40,755 nt of DNA from Deltaproteobacteria bacterium (GTDB lineage: Bacteria > Myxococcota_C > UBA6777): positions 1-40,755 of the forward strand of contig PCBK01000128.1 of the NCBI GenBank assembly GCA_002731275.1, written 5' to 3'. The notes under the pieces are model-generated. The model searched no databases. It was not told the origin of the DNA and worked only from the letters and a program-made list of their open reading frames with translations. Of this stretch, positions 33,119-40,755 are shown one piece after another; the stretch's first letter is position 1; each line of letters begins with the position of its first letter. The translations under genes and the position numbers were made by a program.

Positions 33119-36100
33119 TCATTTCACTTTGACAACTTTAAAACGCTCCCACTTCCAGCCTTTGGGCAGTTTGTCGGAGGTCTTTCGATCTGCAGTTGAG
33201 AGAATGAAGCGACGACCTGTTCGTCGGTTGGTCATCGTCAAAAAGCGTCTGTGAGCGACATTGTACAGCGCAATCTCATCACGGCTGACTTTGACGACTT
33301 TAAAGCGCTCCCATTTCCAACCTGCGGGCAGTTTGCCTCTTGTATTGCCCAGGTTATCAGAGGTGACCACCAGACGCTTGTTACTCCGTCGGTTACTCAT
33401 CGTCACAAAGCGTCTGTGAGCGATGCTGTACAACGCAATCTCACCACGACCTGCATCCACAACTTTGAATTGCTCCCACTTCGGACCTCTTGGGAGTCTT
33501 CCTCTTGTACGTCCTGAGCTGTCAGAGGCGACAACAAAACGTCTCCGATCCCTTTTGTATCTCTTGTTGGTCATCACCACAAATCGCCTGTGTGCCCTGC
33601 TGTACAGTGCGATGACGCTTCCAGGTGTCAGGAGGCCTTTGGAGCCTTTTTTTCCTGCTTTGTGTCCGACGGGATAAAGTTTTTTGGGGAGTGTTTTTTG
33701 GCAAAAAGCCGGACACACAAGCCAGCTTGTAGGGATTGGTTTGAGTACGATCCTGCTGAATCCTTGGAAGAGTTTTTTGGGCTGTCCATCCATCAATTTG
33801 TCCCAAAGCTTTTTGAGCACTTCATCCGTGACGACCACAACGACGAGGTTATACATCAAGGTACACGCGATGGTGACAAGTGGGGCGACTGCGGGGACAA
33901 CGAGTCCTCCGATGCCTGCTGTTCCTGCGGTGATCGCGGCGGAGACTGTGCCGGCCACGGCTGTACACATCGCCGTTCCAGTTGCGTCGATACCAGGCCC
34001 CGCGACACCCATCGCTGCGCTGAAGAGTGAGTTGCTGACAGCATCGCCTAAACTCGTGATCAAACACAATCGCTTGTTTGCTCCTTTGTAAGGCCAACAA
34101 GTGATAAAGGCATCAAGCGCTTCGGCTGGTAACTCATCCTTAAAGAAGGTGACCAGAAAGACCTTTCCGCCTCCGACAATTCTCGATGTCTTGGAGAGCT
34201 TTTTGAGCTTGCGTATCTTGCGCTTGAACTTCGCGAGGAATCCTTTCTTATGGCGTGCTTTTTTGAGCAGCTCCTTGAGCTTCGTCTTGAGTTTGTTTTT
34301 GACTTTCTTGATCGCCTGGCCGATTTTTCCCTTCCCGCCCTTATTGAAGTAGTTGTACATCTTACTCTTGTACTTGTTGATTTTGGGGCGGAACTTCTTC
34401 TTCCACGTCGTCTTGAACTTTTTCTTGTACTTGTCGATCTTCTTTTTGGCTGCGGCCTTGATCTTTTTGATCTTCTCTTCAAACGTTTTGACAATGGCGT
34501 CTTTGAGCTTCTTGATCTTGTCGGCGTATTGCTTGGCCTTGTCCATCCCCCTCTTGGCTTTGAAGATCAATCTCAAGACATAACTCATGACAGGTCCTGG
34601 GATGGATATCTTGGCGGCTTTTTTGGAGTTGAATGGATGTAGATGGATCTTCAATCGATAGTGACCACGTACAAATCCCTGGCAAACCTTGACCTTGAAG
34701 ACCTTCAGGTTTTCCGTCTCACATCGATATCTTTGGAACGCGGTCGCAGCAATTGAGTACTGCTTCTTGAGCTTCTTGAAGGTTGGGTGGTTTTGGAGTG
34801 TTTTTCCGACGTACCGCTTCTTATGAATGGCAACAAGCCGCTCGTTCTCTGCAATTGTGCGTCCTACTTTTTTTCGTGGTTTTCGTGGGACGTTGGTGAG
34901 GGAGGAGATGCCATCATTTTTCTTGGGTGGCTTGATCGCAGGGAGCAGGTAGTACTCGATGTTGTCCCTGTTCCCTGTAAAGTACGCTCTGTATAAGACT
35001 GTAATCTCTCGGCCGTCTCCGAGCTTCCATGTGTAAAAATGGGTCTTTGTGTTATCGAAGCCTCTGACGCGCACACTCGCAAAGTTGCGGATAGGCGTTG
35101 GACTGGAGGTCGCGCCATGTTTGAGCTTGCTACACAGTTTCTCTCCTCTCATGTCCAAGCGCGCATAAAATCGACTCTTGGAGAGGCCCTTTTTTTCTTC
35201 CAACGAGACTTCAGTTACGATGTTGTAATTGCGTCCATTTTTGATGCCACGGCATCGGTTGATAAAGTAGACCTCGCTGCGCTTGCCTTTTTTACCGATG
35301 CGGTTGATCAGCTTCCATTTGCCACGGGGGATATTGGTGCGCGTGTTAAAACGAACTCGCATCCCCGTGTGATTGGCGATGAAGACACGTGTGGAGCTGA
35401 TCCGTTGTATCCGGTCACGGATGTCGTTGGCTGCGCGTTTGACGACCGCGACAAAGGAACTGTCACGGGGATTGCCACGACAGTCTCTTCGACTACATCC
35501 ACAGAGCACCTTCTTGCCTCTTAGGCAACGCTTGCCATCACCTGACTTGTCACTCGCGATATAAAAGGCCTTTGGACCCCACTGGCGATAACAATCCTGG
35601 ACCTTGCCGCCACACACGGGGGCCGTTCCAATCCAGGCATACCGGTACTTCTTTCCATTGAATGTGTGGGCTGTGCGGTAGGTCTTCCAAGTCGGCAACG
35701 CGCAGTACACTTTGATACCTGAGTGACACTTACTTTGTCTACGTCCATAACGGTCTCTACCGTAGTGGTCCGTCCCTTTCTGTCTCCCCCCACGTCTCGT
35801 ACAATCTCTTGCGCTCGCTCGGCAGATGGGCGCGGTCCCAAACCACTTGTAGTGCATACCTGATTTGTAGCGCTTGAGGACGCCGATGCGCTGTCCTTCT
35901 TTGAGTTGTTTTGGGGCTCTTGTGAACATGGGCGCGGGCTTCTCGGGCTTGACAACTTTAAAGCGCTCCCAACGCCATCCTCCTGGAAGTGTTGCAGAGG
36001 TGCGTTTGTTGGCTGTCGATAGGAAAAGGCGTCCGTCTAATCGTCTACTGATCATCGTGACGAAGCGTCTATGGGTCGTGCTGTACAGCGCGATCTCACC

Positions 36101-36529
36101 GCGTCCAAGGTTGACAACCTTGAAGCGCTCCCAGCGCCACCCTCGTGGTAAGCGACCTCTTGTGCGACCCGAGTTATCAGAGGCCATCACCAGTCGCCTT
36201 TTGTCCTTCTCCATGGTCTGGTTGGTCATCGTCACAAAACGTCTGTGGGCGATGTTGTACAATGCGATCTGACCACGACCTGCATTGACTACCTTAAATT
36301 GAAGCTGTTTGAGTCCATACGGGAGGATTCCATTTGTCTGGCCTGTTCCATCTGATGCCATTCGCAAGCGCTTGTTTTCCATCGTGCTCGTCATGGCGAT
36401 AAAGCGTTTGTGTGTAGTGTTGTAGAGGCCGATGATGCTGCCGTGCTTTAGGGCAGCGTCTGCTCGTGTCGGAAGCAATGAAAAGAGCAGCAGTAAGGGG
36501 ACACACCACCGATACAGTTGAGCGGGCAT
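33119..36529 (-). CDS. Large exported protein with two fascin-like beta-trefoils, Cys modules, a cationic stretch and a hydrophobic segment
   Basis: An 1136-residue protein with a signal peptide (1-25, cleavage after ADA). Three ~55-residue repeats of the form IALYNIAHRRFVTMTN...WERFKVV at 30-193 and three more at 970-1134 are fascin-like, so each set should fold as a beta-trefoil. Two modules with W-F/I-GTAP-x-C, D-C and later Cys pairs lie at 229-277 and 299-345. Residues ~655-785 are a lysine-rich, helix-prone stretch. Residues ~828-900 are Gly/Ala/Thr/Val-rich and uncharged, able to enter a membrane. AAAGGAG precedes the ATG. Binding domains at both ends with a cationic and a hydrophobic middle suggest a secreted toxin or pore-former, but this is inference; adhesin or matrix protein are alternatives. 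I know no named family for the whole. Confidence 0.75.
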   Translation of the reverse strand: MPAQLYRWCVPLLLLFSLLPTRADAALKHGSIIGLYNTTHKRFIAMTSTMENKRLRMASDGTGQTNGILPYGLKQLQFKVVNAGRGQIALYNIAHRRFVTMTNQTMEKDKRRLVMASDNSGRTRGRLPRGWRWERFKVVNLGRGEIALYSTTHRRFVTMISRRLDGRLFLSTANKRTSATLPGGWRWERFKVVKPEKPAPMFTRAPKQLKEGQRIGVLKRYKSGMHYKWFGTAPICRASARDCTRRGGRQKGTDHYGRDRYGRRQSKCHSGIKVYCALPTWKTYRTAHTFNGKKYRYAWIGTAPVCGGKVQDCYRQWGPKAFYIASDKSGDGKRCLRGKKVLCGCSRRDCRGNPRDSSFVAVVKRAANDIRDRIQRISSTRVFIANHTGMRVRFNTRTNIPRGKWKLINRIGKKGKRSEVYFINRCRGIKNGRNYNIVTEVSLEEKKGLSKSRFYARLDMRGEKLCSKLKHGATSSPTPIRNFASVRVRGFDNTKTHFYTWKLGDGREITVLYRAYFTGNRDNIEYYLLPAIKPPKKNDGISSLTNVPRKPRKKVGRTIAENERLVAIHKKRYVGKTLQNHPTFKKLKKQYSIAATAFQRYRCETENLKVFKVKVCQGFVRGHYRLKIHLHPFNSKKAAKISIPGPVMSYVLRLIFKAKRGMDKAKQYADKIKKLKDAIVKTFEEKIKKIKAAAKKKIDKYKKKFKTTWKKKFRPKINKYKSKMYNYFNKGGKGKIGQAIKKVKNKLKTKLKELLKKARHKKGFLAKFKRKIRKLKKLSKTSRIVGGGKVFLVTFFKDELPAEALDAFITCWPYKGANKRLCLITSLGDAVSNSLFSAAMGVAGPGIDATGTAMCTAVAGTVSAAITAGTAGIGGLVVPAVAPLVTIACTLMYNLVVVVVTDEVLKKLWDKLMDGQPKKLFQGFSRIVLKPIPTSWLVCPAFCQKTLPKKLYPVGHKAGKKGSKGLLTPGSVIALYSRAHRRFVVMTNKRYKRDRRRFVVASDSSGRTRGRLPRGPKWEQFKVVDAGRGEIALYSIAHRRFVTMSNRRSNKRLVVTSDNLGNTRGKLPAGWKWERFKVVKVSRDEIALYNVAHRRFLTMTNRRTGRRFILSTADRKTSDKLPKGWKWERFKVVKVK

Positions 36530-36829
36530 TTTTTCTCCTTTGTGTTTTCAAAATGCGTTGGTTTTGTGCTCTGCCGGGTACCATAAGTGCTTCCGTTGCG
36601 TGTGTTCCCCATATCCTTTTGATCTCGTGTGTCTGTTGATCCGGCACATGAGACTGGAACGTTTACGGCATTAGATGTGATCTGTGAGATCATGTATCTC
36701 GCGGCGCAAGCTTTGAACTGTCACTATCCTAAACGTCACATCTTCTGGGGGACTTGAGGGTTTTTTTGGGGTAGGAAAGGAGGGCGCGGACTGTCCGGAC
36801 TCTTTTTTTACAGCGTCAACATGGGGGGA
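36530..36829. other. 300-base intergenic region
   Basis: It lies between the start of the trefoil protein gene and the end of the cysteine-rich lipoprotein gene, both on the minus strand. No frame is supported. It should contain the promoter of the trefoil protein, but I see no good -35/-10 pair. A seven-T run at 36803-36809 follows a short imperfect hairpin on the plus strand, with no plus-strand gene to terminate. Confidence 0.4.
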
Positions 36830-38632
36830 TTATTTGCAGGCTCCTGACTGGCAACTTTCTCCAGATGCGCAAGCTTTTCCGCACTCCCCACAATGCAACG
36901 CGTCGCTCTGGACATCCACGCATTTTTTCGCGCACTCCGTCTTGCCTTGGGGGCACCCCTGTTGGATACACACGCCCTGAACACATCCCTCAGCTTCTGA
37001 ACAACTTGTGCCACATGCGCCACAATGTAACCGAGCCGATGAAGTGTCCACACATTGTCCCTGACAAAGTGTCGTGGTGTTTGGACACTCACACTTACCT
37101 TTGTTACAGAGCTGTCCTGTCGCGCAAGCATTTCGGCAGGCACCACAATGTCTTGTGCTCTGATTGAGATCGACACATGAACCAAAACACAGATCAGGTG
37201 CGGTCTTTGGACAGGTCGCGACACACTTGCCTTGGTGACAGGATTCGTTGGTCGCACATTTGTTGTTACATGCACCACAGTGGAGGCGGTTCTCTTCGAG
37301 GATTGCACAGACACCACCACATTCTTGTTCTCCTGTGTTGCAGATACATTTTCCTTGGACACATTGTTGATCGCGTCGGCAGGCTTTTCCACAGGCACCA
37401 CAATGGGAGGGGTTTGTCTGAAAGTCGACACAACCCCCATAACAAGCGTCAGGTGTCGCTGATGGACAATTTGTTAGACATGTCCCTGCGGCACAACGTT
37501 GACCATTCACACAACGCTTCTCACACTGTCCACAATGTCCTGGATGAATATTGATATCGACACACTGCTTTCCACAGAGCTGTTGTCCATCAGGGCAAAC
37601 ACAATCGCCGGCCTTACAAAGTTGCCCCACTGGACAGACCTTCCCGCAAGCGCCACAGTGTGCATCATCGGTCTGAAGGTCGACACAGCTTCCATAACAC
37701 GTCTCAGGGGTGCTCTTTGGACATGAGAGCAGGCAGGCACCATTGGCGCAAACGCTCCCTTGTTTACAAGCGTTCCCACAAGCCCCACAGTGCCGTGCGT
37801 CTGTCTGTGGGAAGACACACTGACCGTCACACAAAAGTTGACCTGTTGGGCACTGACAGGCACCACCACGACAGCGTTTTCCATTGGTACATCGGACACC
37901 ACATTTGCCACAGTGAAAGGAGTCTCTGTCGAGATTCACACACGCGTCACCACAGCGCTCCGGCGTATCTGGTGGGCACTCTTTGACACAGCGACCTCCT
38001 GCACAGAGCTCTTTGTCCCCACAAGCGTTGCTACATGAACCACAGTATTTGATGTTGTTTTGTAGATTCACACACACATCACCACAACGCTCAAGCCCTT
38101 CGTTGCAAAGACATACACCGTCTCGACAGAACTCCTCCTCCGAGCAGGTCTTCTTTTCGACGGGCTCACAAGCCTTCCACAATCCATTGGGACCACATTC
38201 TTTTTGGCCGGGACTACAAAACTCCGTGCTCTCGATCGTACAGGGGAGCGTGTTTCCGGGCTTACAATTTTGGCAGAAGGTGTCAATACAGAAGGTCTTT
38301 CCTAGCGCCGCACAGTCCTTATCATCACGACACTCGACACAGGCGATGCCACCTGTGCAGTAAAAGCCTTCTTTGCAATCTTTGTCACTGCCACAAACAC
38401 ACTTATGGTCTTCATTACAGCGTCTGTCAGGGTATGTCGCAGTTTGACAGTGGGTGTCGTTGAGACAGGCGACACATTGGACGCTGCCGCCTGTGTTGAG
38501 ACACTGAAGTTCCTTCTCTGTACACTCTTTACACTGGTCTGACTCGCCGATTTGCGGGGGACTACAGGAGAAGATAAGCACACAAAGACAACAAAACATA
38601 CTGAGGCTGAGGAGGCTGCGATTCCAGCTCAT
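36830..38632 (-). CDS. Cysteine-rich repeat lipoprotein (Stig1-like repeats)
   Basis: A 600-residue envelope protein. The lipoprotein signal ends in LIFSC (Cys23). An N-terminal ~190 residues carry other Cys motifs. From ~215 to the end a unit of ~40 residues, 'C-x-x-x-C-V-D-x-x-x-D-x-x-H-C-G-A-C-G-x-x-C-x-x-G-x-x-C-x-x-G-x-C', occurs ten times (HCGKCG, HCGACG, HCGQCE and so on). These resemble Stig1-type repeats, frequent in myxobacterial surface proteins, and should form many disulfides or a rigid stalk. The start at 38632 overlaps the TGA of the FAD oxidoreductase gene as ATGA, with AAGGA upstream. That overlap and the signal peptide decide the start over one 45 codons earlier. The function is unknown. 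Confidence 0.85.
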   Translation of the reverse strand: MSWNRSLLSLSMFCCLCVLIFSCSPPQIGESDQCKECTEKELQCLNTGGSVQCVACLNDTHCQTATYPDRRCNEDHKCVCGSDKDCKEGFYCTGGIACVECRDDKDCAALGKTFCIDTFCQNCKPGNTLPCTIESTEFCSPGQKECGPNGLWKACEPVEKKTCSEEEFCRDGVCLCNEGLERCGDVCVNLQNNIKYCGSCSNACGDKELCAGGRCVKECPPDTPERCGDACVNLDRDSFHCGKCGVRCTNGKRCRGGACQCPTGQLLCDGQCVFPQTDARHCGACGNACKQGSVCANGACLLSCPKSTPETCYGSCVDLQTDDAHCGACGKVCPVGQLCKAGDCVCPDGQQLCGKQCVDINIHPGHCGQCEKRCVNGQRCAAGTCLTNCPSATPDACYGGCVDFQTNPSHCGACGKACRRDQQCVQGKCICNTGEQECGGVCAILEENRLHCGACNNKCATNESCHQGKCVATCPKTAPDLCFGSCVDLNQSTRHCGACRNACATGQLCNKGKCECPNTTTLCQGQCVDTSSARLHCGACGTSCSEAEGCVQGVCIQQGCPQGKTECAKKCVDVQSDALHCGECGKACASGESCQSGACK

Positions 38633-40098
38633 GTTGATGATCCTTTTGTTGGGGTCGATCCAAAGGGTTGGATCGTCTCTTTCTCTAAGCGGCGTAACGC
38701 GCTCTTGGCGGCAAAATATCCGCACATACCGTGTACACCACCGCCCGGTGGTGTCGAGTGAGAACATAAAAACAGACGTTTGTGAGGCGTGCTGTAGGGG
38801 TCGAGTCGGGCGACCGGACGGGTAAAGAGTTGGAACATGTCGGCGGCACCTCCAGTGATCGCTCCTCCTACGTAATTGGGGTTGTAAAGCGAGAAGGCTT
38901 TTGTGTTCATTTTGTGTCTTTTGAGGATGCGTGCCTTGAATCCGGGCGCAAAGCGTTCAATTTGTGACTCGATCGCCTCTGTCATGTCGACTTCGGAGCC
39001 GTTGGGCACGTGGCAGTATGCGTATCCTGTGTGTTTGCCTTCGGGGGCGCGGCCTGGATCGAATTGGCTCTGTTGACACACCATCACAAAGGGTTTGGTG
39101 TGATGTTCACCTCTCCACGCGGCACGTTCACTCGCCGCGATCTCTTCGATGGTCCCTCCAATATGGACCGTTGAGGCGTTGAGACAGGCCGGATCTTTCC
39201 AGGGGATTGGGCCATCGAGTGCGTAGTCGAGCTTGAACGTCCCTGGTCCGTAGCGATATGCCTGCAAGCGTTTGGTGTATCCTTTGGGGAGCTGGTCCTT
39301 TGCGATGTCGATGAGCTGTGTGGGATCTGTATCGAAGAGGACGACGCGAGCATCTGGCAATTGACCGAGGTGTGTAATCTTCGTCGATGTCTGAAGCTCT
39401 CCACCAAGTGACGTAAAGTAGCCGACGAGGGCATCTGTGATCCGCTGTGAGCCACCTTTGGGCATGGGCCAATCGACGATATGACCGCTCATCGCGAGTA
39501 ACATTCCGACCGCTGTGCTGAAGGGATATGAGAGGGGGATGATGCTGTGGGCCGCGTGGCCTGCAAACAATGCGCGGCCTCGGTGTGTTCGGAAACGCAG
39601 CTTGGTGTACCACGTCGCAGGCCACATCGCTTGCATGCCAAACAGCGCCAACTTGAATGGGTGTTTGGGGATACGTAGAGGACCAAGTGCGTCGGCGATA
39701 AAGGCTTGTGGATCTTTGAGGAAGGGGGCGAACATACGACGCCACGCTTGACCATCTTTTCCGATGGAGTCGGCAGTCTCTTCGAGTGAACGGCTTTGGA
39801 TGATCGCAGGTCCATCGTCGAGGGGGTGGGCGACGGAGGCGGGGGGATGGAGCCACTGTAGCCCATGCTCTTCGAGTGGGAGTGTGCGAAAGAAGGGCGA
39901 GACTGCGCCGAGTGGGTGTGCTGCGGAGCAGACGTCGTGATGATAGCCTGGAAGGGTTAGTTCTTTGGTCCTCATTCCACCACCTGGTGTCTCTGACGCT
40001 TCCAGGACGAGGACTTTGGCACCTTGTTCTGCGAGATAGATGGCGGCACCCAGACCATTTGGCCCGGCACCCACGACGATCGCATCAAATTGGCTCAT
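38629..40098 (-). CDS. FAD-dependent oxidoreductase, phytoene desaturase/PYROXD2-like
   Basis: A 489-residue flavoprotein. The N-terminal dinucleotide-binding fold IVVGAGPNGLGAAIYLAEQG (8-27) ends in the acidic VLVLEAS, followed by GGGMRT and PGYHHDVCSAAHP. The C-terminal FAD-contacting segment HSTPPGGGVHGMCGYFAA is typical of the amine oxidase/phytoene desaturase superfamily, closest in look to PYROXD2-like proteins. No signal peptide is present. AAGGAG lies five bases before the ATG. Its stop overlaps the start of the cysteine-rich lipoprotein gene, so the two are translated together. No carotenoid gene is near, so the substrate is open. Confidence 0.85.
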   Translation of the reverse strand: MSQFDAIVVGAGPNGLGAAIYLAEQGAKVLVLEASETPGGGMRTKELTLPGYHHDVCSAAHPLGAVSPFFRTLPLEEHGLQWLHPPASVAHPLDDGPAIIQSRSLEETADSIGKDGQAWRRMFAPFLKDPQAFIADALGPLRIPKHPFKLALFGMQAMWPATWYTKLRFRTHRGRALFAGHAAHSIIPLSYPFSTAVGMLLAMSGHIVDWPMPKGGSQRITDALVGYFTSLGGELQTSTKITHLGQLPDARVVLFDTDPTQLIDIAKDQLPKGYTKRLQAYRYGPGTFKLDYALDGPIPWKDPACLNASTVHIGGTIEEIAASERAAWRGEHHTKPFVMVCQQSQFDPGRAPEGKHTGYAYCHVPNGSEVDMTEAIESQIERFAPGFKARILKRHKMNTKAFSLYNPNYVGGAITGGAADMFQLFTRPVARLDPYSTPHKRLFLCSHSTPPGGGVHGMCGYFAAKSALRRLEKETIQPFGSTPTKGSST

Positions 40099-40276
40099 GA
40101 CTCTCCTTCGTTGACTTCACGAGAAAAAAGACTTCCACTCAACTGTCTCAAGATAGCCAATCTTCGAGATATTTGCAAAGGTCCGTATGCAGAAGATGTG
40201 ATCGTTGATGTGCAGATCTTTGTGAATCTTCGACATGCTCTGTGTGTTTATTTTTGTCTTGACGAAGGAGAAGAAC

Positions 40277-40591
40277 ATGGAGAGCGCATTTTGGAGTGTT
40301 GGCTTGATGTTGGCAGGAGTGATCGTGATGGCTGCTGCGGTGTGGATGTTTTTTGATGTCGAAGGCTATGCCGCATCAAGGGGGATGTCTGTCGACGAGT
40401 TTGAGGAGAGCGTCAGTGTAGGTGTCGAGGATGGGCGAAGTAGCCGAAGTCTCATCTTGTTCTTCTTGGGGATGTTGTTTTTTGTAGGAGGCGCTGTGTT
40501 TTGGTACACAGATTCGCTACAAGTCCAGACATCTTCTCAGGAAGATTTGTTGGACAAAGAGCTGCTTCGAAAGATGCGTCCTGGAAAATAA
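40277..40591 (+). CDS. Small membrane protein with two transmembrane helices
   Basis: A 104-residue protein I do not recognise. Helix 1 is about 6-26 (SVGLMLAGVIVMAAAVWMFF) and helix 2 about 58-78 (LILFFLGMLFFVGGAVFWY). A polar, acidic loop lies between them and a charged tail follows. AAGGAG at 40265-40270 is six bases before the ATG at 40277, which decides this start over an upstream one with no ribosome binding site. It is divergent from the FAD oxidoreductase gene across ~180 bases. The 160 bases after it hold nothing I can identify. Confidence 0.7.
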   Translation: MESAFWSVGLMLAGVIVMAAAVWMFFDVEGYAASRGMSVDEFEESVSVGVEDGRSSRSLILFFLGMLFFVGGAVFWYTDSLQVQTSSQEDLLDKELLRKMRPGK

Positions 40592-40755
40592 GATTGTTGG
40601 CTTGCTCCTTGTGTCCAACCTCAATGTGCGTTTCTTTTTCCTCAACTCTTTTTTTCTTGCAGTAGCCTTAGGTGGAGACTGCTATTTCACTTGCATTGGC
40701 AGTTCGTTTTGATGCGTCGTATTGAACGTCGTTCTAGAAAGTAAAGATTGCCATC

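Overview
The window reads as bacterial chromosome from a myxobacterium-like (Myxococcota or former deltaproteobacterial) lineage. This is inferred from gene content: many lipoproteins with short Thr/Pro/Glu-rich or acidic spacers, a Stig1-like ten-repeat cysteine-rich lipoprotein, beta-propeller lipoproteins, a FIST protein next to a histidine kinase, and very large secreted or cytosolic proteins of unknown function. Base composition looks close to even (not computed). No rRNA, tRNA, CRISPR array, transposase or phage gene was seen.

Left part (1-13.9 kb). An HglS-like 2-oxoadipate dioxygenase/decarboxylase gene (minus strand) is divergent from a 7.6-kb gene for a 2540-residue protein. That protein combines a sacsin/HSP90-type ATPase module, about thirteen diverged ~110-residue repeats, a basic linker and a C-terminal transglutaminase-like Cys-His-Asp domain. 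It is the best candidate here for an undescribed system. Next come a membrane methyltransferase/reductase-like protein, a two-gene unit for a PQQ-type propeller lipoprotein plus a two-haem cytochrome c lipoprotein, and a GNAT acetyltransferase.

Central part (13.9-27.3 kb). On the minus strand are an alpha/beta hydrolase, a SAM methyltransferase and a lipoprotein with a DNRLRE-like C-terminal domain. Then come a RibB with a GTP cyclohydrolase II-like domain that lacks its zinc cysteines (RibBX type), a large lytic transglycosylase lipoprotein with a poly-Arg tract, and an Hsp20 chaperone. The Hsp20 gene is divergent from a FIST sensor/histidine kinase pair, with a perfect palindrome between them. 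A second, membrane-bound histidine kinase converges on the first. A gene-poor stretch carries a 15-bp palindrome and an orphan intrinsic terminator, followed by a short-chain dehydrogenase.

Right part (27.3-40.8 kb). A 26-nt tandem array and a cluster of GC-rich hairpins precede a propeller lipoprotein. A 54-nt tandem array of hairpin units precedes the 3' end of a modABC molybdate transport operon, which has a near-consensus sigma-70 promoter. A YheU-family gene is divergent from it. Next is an 1136-residue exported protein with two fascin-like beta-trefoils flanking Cys modules, a strongly cationic helical stretch and a Gly/Ala/Val hydrophobic segment. Last are an FAD oxidoreductase translationally coupled to the cysteine-rich lipoprotein, and a small two-helix membrane protein.

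Start codons were moved to internal positions where a Shine-Dalgarno sequence, lipoprotein signal or gene overlap supported it. Family names rest on motifs recognised by eye, since no database search was possible.
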